Positions 59,583-64,000 of a stretch of DNA of 64,000 bases are shown one piece after another. Both the position numbers and the translations under genes were made by a program. Within the stretch, counting starts at the first letter, position 1. Every line of letters begins with the position of its first letter. The DNA is from Streptomyces sp. V4I2 (GTDB lineage: Bacteria > Actinomycetota > Actinomycetes > Streptomycetales > Streptomycetaceae): NCBI RefSeq assembly GCF_030817655.1, contig NZ_JAUSZM010000003.1, forward strand, positions 3,472,001 to 3,536,000. The letters are read 5' to 3'. The notes beneath the pieces were generated by a model. The model saw nothing but the letters and a program-made list of their open reading frames with translations, was not told the DNA's origin and searched no databases.

Positions 59583-60854
59583 GTGAGCTCGACCAATCGC
59601 ACCGTGGTCGTCACCGGTATCGGCGCAACCACACCGCTGGGTGGCGACGCAGCTTCTACCTGGGAGGGCCTGGTCGCCGGACGTTCCGGTGTCAAGGCCC
59701 TGGAGCAGGAGTGGGCCGCCGAGCAGGCGGTCCGCATCGCCGCGCCGGTGGCCGTGGAACCGACCGAGGTCATTCCGCGGCCGCAGGCCCGCCGACTGGA
59801 CCGTTCGGCGCAGTTCGCGCTGATCGCGGCCCAGGAGGCGTGGAAGGACGCCGGTTTCGAAGCCAGGGCCGGGGAAGACACCACTGTCGACCCCGACCGG
59901 CTCGGTGCGGTGATCGCCTCCGGCATCGGTGGCGTGACGACCCTCCTCGACCAGTACGACGTGCTCAAGGAGAAGGGCGTCCGCCGCGTCTCCCCGCACA
60001 CCGTCCCCATGCTGATGCCGAACGGTCCCTCCGCCAACGTGGGTCTGCTCGTGGGCGCCCGTGCGGGCGTGCACACGCCGGTCTCCGCGTGCGCCTCCGG
60101 CGCCGAGGCCATCGGCTACGCCATCGAGATGATCCGCTCCGGCCGCGCCGACATCGTCGTCGCGGGTGGCACGGAAGCGGCCATCCATCCGCTGCCGATC
60201 GCCGCGTTCGGCAACATGATGGCGATGTCCAAGAACAACGACGACCCCCAGGGCGCCTCACGTCCCTACGATCTCGCCCGCGACGGCTTCGTCCTCGGCG
60301 AGGGCGCCGGCGTGATCGTCCTGGAGTCCGCCGAGCACGCCGCCAAGCGCGGGGCGCGGGTGTACGCCGAGGCGGTCGGACAGGGCATCTCCGCCGACGG
60401 CCACGACATCGTGCAGCCGGAGCCGGAGGGGCGGGGCATCTCGCACGCCCTGCAGAACCTGCTGGACCGCACCGACCTGGACCCCGCCGAGATCATGCAC
60501 GTCAACGCGCATGCGACCTCGACGCCGGCCGGTGACGTGGCGGAGCTGAAGGCGCTGCGCAAGGTGTTCGGCGACGACGCCGACCACATGGCGGTCTCCG
60601 CGACCAAGTCGATGACCGGTCACCTGCTCGGTGGCGCGGGCGGTGTCGAGACCGTGGCGACGGTGCTCGCGCTGTACCACCGGGTGGCTCCGCCGACCAT
60701 CAACATCGAGAACCTCGACCCCGAGGCCGAGGCCAACGCGGACATCGTGCGCGGTGAGGCTCGGAAGCTGCCGGTCGAGGGGCGGATTGCCGCGCTGAAC
60801 GACTCGTTCGGGTTTGGTGGGCACAACGTGGTGCTGGCGTTCAGGACTGTTTGA
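59583..60854 (+). CDS. fabF: 3-oxoacyl-ACP synthase II (elongating ketosynthase)
   Basis: This 423-aa enzyme elongates acyl-ACP. The triad is Cys in VSACASGAE, His in NAHATSTPAGD and His in MTGHLLGGAGG. GTG 59583 follows GGAGAAAG. Last gene of the operon, followed by a long terminator. Confidence 0.96.
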   Translation: MSSTNRTVVVTGIGATTPLGGDAASTWEGLVAGRSGVKALEQEWAAEQAVRIAAPVAVEPTEVIPRPQARRLDRSAQFALIAAQEAWKDAGFEARAGEDTTVDPDRLGAVIASGIGGVTTLLDQYDVLKEKGVRRVSPHTVPMLMPNGPSANVGLLVGARAGVHTPVSACASGAEAIGYAIEMIRSGRADIVVAGGTEAAIHPLPIAAFGNMMAMSKNNDDPQGASRPYDLARDGFVLGEGAGVIVLESAEHAAKRGARVYAEAVGQGISADGHDIVQPEPEGRGISHALQNLLDRTDLDPAEIMHVNAHATSTPAGDVAELKALRKVFGDDADHMAVSATKSMTGHLLGGAGGVETVATVLALYHRVAPPTINIENLDPEAEANADIVRGEARKLPVEGRIAALNDSFGFGGHNVVLAFRTV

Positions 60855-60865
60855 GCCTTGCCGTG

Positions 60866-60913
60866 AACGGCGTGTGGCCCGCACCCCGGGTTGGGGGCGG
60901 GCCACTCGCCGTT
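60866..60913 (+). terminator. Terminator of the fab operon
   Basis: A 17-bp stem with one mismatch (AACGGCGTGTGGCCCGC against the complement of GCGGGCCACTCGCCGTT) and a 14-nt loop starts 12 nt after the fabF stop. Confidence 0.85.
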
Positions 60914-60952
60914 CTGGTGTCTGTTCGTGGTCGGGTGCGGGCCGTCTTGGGC

Positions 60953-61006
60953 TGGTCGCGCCCACGCGGCGGAGCCGCATATCGATACAGCCCCGCGCCC
61001 CTGAAA
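60953..61006. repeat. Dispersed Streptomyces repeat, copy B
   Basis: Near-identical to 52071-52119: GCGGCGGAGCCGCATATCGA followed by TACAGCCCCGCGCCCC. It ends just before the convergent DUF3145 stop codon. Confidence 0.85.
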
Positions 61007-61009
61007 GCC

Positions 61010-61504
61010 TCACACCACCTGGTGCAGCCAGCGGACCGGGGCTCCCTCACCGGCGTACCTGAACGGCTCCAACTCGTCGTCCCAGGGCTTGCCCAGGAGC
61101 TTGGACAGTTCCGCCTCCAGGTCCGTCTCGCCGCGCTGGGAGCGGAGCAGGGCCGCCCGCAGGCGGTCCTCCGGGATCAGGATGTCGCCGTGGATGCCGG
61201 TGACGGCGTGGAAGATGCCGAGTTCGGGGGTGCAGCTGTAGCGCTCGCCCTCGGCGGTGGCGCAGGGCTCGGCGGTGACCTCGAAACGGAGGAGGTGCCA
61301 GCCTCGCAGCGCGGAGGCCAGTTTGGAGGCGGTGCCGACCTGGCCCTGCCAGGAGAACTCGGAGCGCCAGGTGCCGGGCGCGGCGGGCTGCCGGATCCAG
61401 TCGAGGTTGACGCGTGCGCCGAGCACCCCGGCGACGGCCCACTCGACGTGCGGGCACAGCGCGCGCGGCGCGGAGTGCACGTACAGAACTCCACGTGTCG
61501 TCAC
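61010..61504 (-). CDS. DUF3145 family protein
   Basis: This 164-aa protein has TTRGVLYVHSAPRALCPHVEW, DWIRQPAAPGTWRSEFSWQG and the C-terminal GKPWDDELEPFRYAGEGAPV (each in parts), the actinobacterial DUF3145 family. GTG 61504 has CGGAGGT at 5 nt. In Streptomyces it follows fabF conservedly as I recall; function unknown. Confidence 0.88.
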   Translation of the reverse strand: MTTRGVLYVHSAPRALCPHVEWAVAGVLGARVNLDWIRQPAAPGTWRSEFSWQGQVGTASKLASALRGWHLLRFEVTAEPCATAEGERYSCTPELGIFHAVTGIHGDILIPEDRLRAALLRSQRGETDLEAELSKLLGKPWDDELEPFRYAGEGAPVRWLHQVV

Positions 61505-61758
61505 CGGGACCTCCGGGCAGAGCGGGACATCTTGCGAACTGGCTGACGGCAGTGGCCGGGCAGCCACGTTGATGGCGAGGCTACCGTGCGGCGGCGCAAG
61601 GAGTGTGACGTACCGTCGGTCCCAGTGCCGTGAAACCCCCGCCATTCACTCGGCAGGACGCCAGTACGGGTGCGAACCGTTGCGCGGTGGGCGTCGGGAA
61701 CTCTCGCGCGTTGTTATGGGAGGACGAGCTTTTTCACGACCGAGGGGATCACCACCGG

Positions 61759-62658
61759 ATGCGGAAGCAGAGCCACCGCTCGCGCGCCGTTCTCGCCGTC
61801 CTGGCGGCGGCCGTTCTGGGCGTCACCGGCTGTGACGCCGTCGGTGGCGACTCGCCGGGGCCGAGCGGCACCGGGGCGCAGAAGGCGAAGCCGTCCCCGA
61901 AGCCGACGCCGGACTGGGACAGCAGCCCGGCATCGATCGCCGCCGTGGGGGACTCCATCACGCGCGGTTTCGACGCGTGCTCGGTGCTGTCGGACTGCCC
62001 CGAGGTGTCGTGGGCGACCGGCAGCAGTGCCAAGGTCGACAGTCTCGCCGTACGGCTGCTGGGAAGGGCGAAGGCGGCCGAGCGGAGTTGGAACTACGCG
62101 GTGACCGGGGCGCGGATGGCGGACCTGCCCGGTCAGATGACGCGGGCGGCTGTGCAGAAGCCGGCGCTGGTGGCGGTGATGACGGGGGCGAACGACGCCT
62201 GCCGGGCCAGCGTCTCGGCGATGACGTCCGTGGCCGACTTCCGGGCCGACTTCGAGGACGCGCTGAGCACGCTGCGCACGGCCTCGCCCAAGACACAGGT
62301 GTACGTGGCGAGCGTGCCGAACCTGAAGCGGCTGTGGTCCCAGGGTCGTACGAACCCGATGGGCACGCGGGTGTGGCAGCTGGGCATCTGCCCGTCGATG
62401 CTGGCGGACCCGAACGTGTTGGACGCCGCGGCGACCGAGCGGCGGGACACCGTGCAGCAGCGGGTGGAGGAGTACAACGAGGTGTTGGAGGAGGTCTGCG
62501 CCAAGGACCGCCACTGCCGCTTCGACGAGGGCGCGGTGTACGACTTCCGGTTCGGGACCGACCAGCTCAGCCACTGGGACTGGTTCCATCCGAGTGTGAA
62601 CGGCCAGGCGCGGCTCGCGGAGATCGCCTATCGCACGGTGACGGGCAAGAAGGCGTGA
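61759..62658 (+). CDS. SGNH/GDSL hydrolase, lipoprotein
   Basis: This 299-aa esterase/lipase has a lipobox signal (LGVTGC, Cys about 25), a Pro/Lys-rich linker and an SGNH domain: AAVGDSITRGF (nucleophile Ser), block III TGANDACR (Asn) and block V DWFHPSVNGQARL (Asp, His). Cysteine pairs (CSVLSDC, CAKDRHC) suggest disulfides. Anchored outside the membrane. The natural ester is unknown. Confidence 0.88.
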   Translation: MRKQSHRSRAVLAVLAAAVLGVTGCDAVGGDSPGPSGTGAQKAKPSPKPTPDWDSSPASIAAVGDSITRGFDACSVLSDCPEVSWATGSSAKVDSLAVRLLGRAKAAERSWNYAVTGARMADLPGQMTRAAVQKPALVAVMTGANDACRASVSAMTSVADFRADFEDALSTLRTASPKTQVYVASVPNLKRLWSQGRTNPMGTRVWQLGICPSMLADPNVLDAAATERRDTVQQRVEEYNEVLEEVCAKDRHCRFDEGAVYDFRFGTDQLSHWDWFHPSVNGQARLAEIAYRTVTGKKA

Positions 62659-62687
62659 CGCACAGGTCGTGACTTAAAGTTCCGCAC

Positions 62688-63659
62688 ATGAACGAACTCT
62701 TCGGCACACTTTCCGACGGCACGCCTGTTCACCGCTGGACCCTGGAGCGGGCCGGCGTCCGCGTGCGGATCCTGTCGTACGGCGGGATCGTGCAGTCGGT
62801 GGAGGTCCCGGACCGGGAGGGGCACGCCGCGGACGTGGTGCTCGGGTTCCCGGAGCTCGACGGCTATGTGACGCACCCGGACCCGTACTTCGGCGCCCTG
62901 GTCGGGCGGTACGCGAACCGGATCGCGGGCGGCCGCTTCCCGCTCGACGGCCGGACGTACGCGCTCGCGCTCAACAACCCGCCCAATTCCCTGCACGGCG
63001 GCGAGCGCGGCTTCGACAAGCGGGTGTGGGACGTGACGCCGGTCGAGCACGGGGTGCGTCTGACGCGGGTGAGCGCCCATGGCGAGGAGGGCTTCCCGGG
63101 GCGTCTGGAGGTCTCGACGACGTACTCGCTGGACGAGGCCGGTGCGCTGCGGATCGCGTACGAGGCGGTCACGGACGCGCCGACCGTCGTGAACCTGACC
63201 AACCACAGCTACTTCAACCTCGGCGGGTCGGGGAACGCCGGTGGGCACGAACTGCGGATCGCCGCCTCCCGGTTCACCCCGGTCGACGCGGACCTGATCC
63301 CGACCGGCGTCCTGGACGAGGTGGCGGACACGCGCTTCGACTTCCGGGAGGCGCGGAAGGTGGGTTCCGGGTACGACCACAACTTCGTGCTCGACAAGGG
63401 GGTGACGGACGGGCCCGTGGAGGTCGCCGAGCTGTACGACCCGGCGTCCGGCCGGGTGCTGACCGTGGCGACCACCGAGCCCGGCCTCCAGCTGTACACC
63501 GCGGACCACCTCGGCGAGCCCTTCGCGCCCTGCGACGGCATCGCGCTGGAGACCCAGCACTTCCCCGACTCCCCGAACCGCCCGGAGTTCCCGAGCACGG
63601 TGCTGCGGCCGGGCGAGGTGTACCGCTCGGAGACGGTGTACGGGTTTTCCACTCGATAG
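62688..63659 (+). CDS. galM: Aldose 1-epimerase
   Basis: This 323-aa mutarotase interconverts alpha and beta hexoses. It has GRYANRIAGGRF, the catalytic His in NLTNHSYFNLGG, a further His in NNPPNSLHGGERGFDKR (substrate) and the general-base Glu in IALETQHFPDSPN. TAAAGT ends 7 nt before ATG 62688, with no ribosome binding site (leaderless). Family relatives act on galactose or related sugars. Confidence 0.93.
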   Translation: MNELFGTLSDGTPVHRWTLERAGVRVRILSYGGIVQSVEVPDREGHAADVVLGFPELDGYVTHPDPYFGALVGRYANRIAGGRFPLDGRTYALALNNPPNSLHGGERGFDKRVWDVTPVEHGVRLTRVSAHGEEGFPGRLEVSTTYSLDEAGALRIAYEAVTDAPTVVNLTNHSYFNLGGSGNAGGHELRIAASRFTPVDADLIPTGVLDEVADTRFDFREARKVGSGYDHNFVLDKGVTDGPVEVAELYDPASGRVLTVATTEPGLQLYTADHLGEPFAPCDGIALETQHFPDSPNRPEFPSTVLRPGEVYRSETVYGFSTR

Positions 63660-63691
63660 ACGCCGGGCTTTTCCGCCTGTCGGACGTGATG

Positions 63692-63727
63692 AGCCCCGGC
63701 CCAGAGGTCAGGTCCCGGGCCGGGGCT
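63692..63727 (+). terminator. Terminator after galM
   Basis: AGCCCCGGCCC pairs with GGGCCGGGGCT (11 bp, 14-nt loop) 32 nt after the stop codon. Confidence 0.85.
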
Positions 63728-63776
63728 GGTTCATGGGAGAAACGTGTCCCGGATCAGACGTTACTGTAATCGTCGC

Positions 63777-63810
63777 GGTGAGCCTACGGTCCGTGATGGA
63801 GCGGCTCACC
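63777..63810. other. Inverted repeat near the IS110 right end
   Basis: GGTGAGCC and GGCTCACC arms enclose an 18-nt loop, about 55 nt after the transposase stop. Whether it is inside or outside the element is unclear. Confidence 0.4.
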
Positions 63811-63865
63811 TGGATTTCGTACGAACCGTTCCTGAAGACTGAGTGGGAGAAGCTCCTATAGACCG

Positions 63866-64000
63866 TCAAGCGGCTTGTTTGAGCTGTTCGGCGGTGATGT
63901 GAGGGCGGGGTAGATGCTGGTAGACCTCGCGGGCGACGAACCGTTTCAAGCAGCGCATGATGTCCTTCTTGGTCATGCCTTCGGCGGTGCGTCTGGCGAC
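63866..64000 (-). CDS. IS110-family transposase, C-terminal 44 residues (cut by window edge)
   Basis: The minus strand encodes ...RRTAEGMTKKDIMRCLKRF followed by VAREVYQHLPRPHI and a stop at 63866. The AEGxTxxxxMRCLKR...VY pattern is the usual end of IS116/IS110/IS902 transposases (DEDD recombinases guided by a bridge RNA encoded in the element's non-coding end). The rest lies beyond 64000. The element's right tip should be within about 100 nt of 63866. Confidence 0.72.
   Translation of the reverse strand, partial: VARRTAEGMTKKDIMRCLKRFVAREVYQHLPRPHITAEQLKQAA

Noticed and set aside
57161..60854. Possible type II polyketide cluster (ketosynthases with ACP)
   Set aside because: Gene order fabD-fabH-acpP-fabF with fasR and no chain-length factor, cyclase or ketoreductase shows primary fatty acid synthesis.

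Overview
The window is chromosomal DNA of a Streptomyces or a close relative. GC content is very high, third codon positions are almost always G or C, GTG and TTG starts are common, several genes lack a ribosome binding site but carry a -10 box 6-7 nt before the start codon, and the order fasR-fabD-fabH-acpP-fabF near aceE and the ter genes is typical of streptomycetes. All calls come from reading the sequence; no database search was run.

Layout. 1-6.5 kb: a truncated thiolase gene and a CYP125-type P450 gene diverge across two KstR-like operators. They are followed by a tightly coupled four-gene operon encoding a secreted, membrane-anchored deaminase-fold protein, two small membrane proteins and a PrsW-type intramembrane protease homologue. 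6.5-17.5 kb: a GT87-PAP2 fusion, an O-methyltransferase, an FHA protein, a DUF1992 protein, a linked pair of FVDxP-motif proteins, a reductase pseudogene broken by a nonsense codon and a small palindromic insertion, an MFS exporter fused to a winged helix, a peptidoglycan-binding protein and a HAD phosphatase. 17.6-20.1 kb: a GDT1-type manganese exporter gene with a yybP-ykoY riboswitch, next to a TnpB-only IS200/IS605-type element whose tnpB is frameshifted. 20.1-32.8 kb: housekeeping and accessory genes (secreted HNH nuclease, PhoD-like phosphatase, FAD protein, DoxX with a probable iron box, DedA, ketopantoate reductase, epoxide hydrolase, lipoproteins, tRNA-Val).

32.8-42.8 kb is a Ter (tellurium/stress) island. 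One operon (HpcH-like lyase, PRTase-TRSP-StiP fusion, HAD phosphatase) is the nucleoside-like biosynthetic module described for Ter systems. It diverges from a TerD homologue with a Tyr/Pro tail, and a second operon carries terD, terD, terC and terA. A peroxiredoxin and a DUF3052 gene follow. 43-55 kb: aceE (pyruvate dehydrogenase E1), a potassium channel, a DHA2 exporter with a divergent TetR regulator, a DUF1023 hydrolase, a DUF4429/SHOCT protein, a MerR-aldo/keto reductase pair, a GNAT acetyltransferase and a serine hydrolase.

55-61 kb is the primary type II fatty acid synthase locus: pirin, FasR activator, fabD, fabH, acpP, fabF, closed by a long terminator hairpin. Acetyl-CoA made by the AceE complex feeds this pathway. 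The window ends with DUF3145, a secreted SGNH esterase, aldose epimerase and the 3' end of an IS110-family transposase gene. No rRNA, CRISPR array or complete secondary-metabolite cluster is present.

The observations most worth following up are the secreted deaminase/PrsW operon, the fused Ter biosynthetic enzyme, the manganese riboswitch abutted by a TnpB element, and the KstR-like operators.
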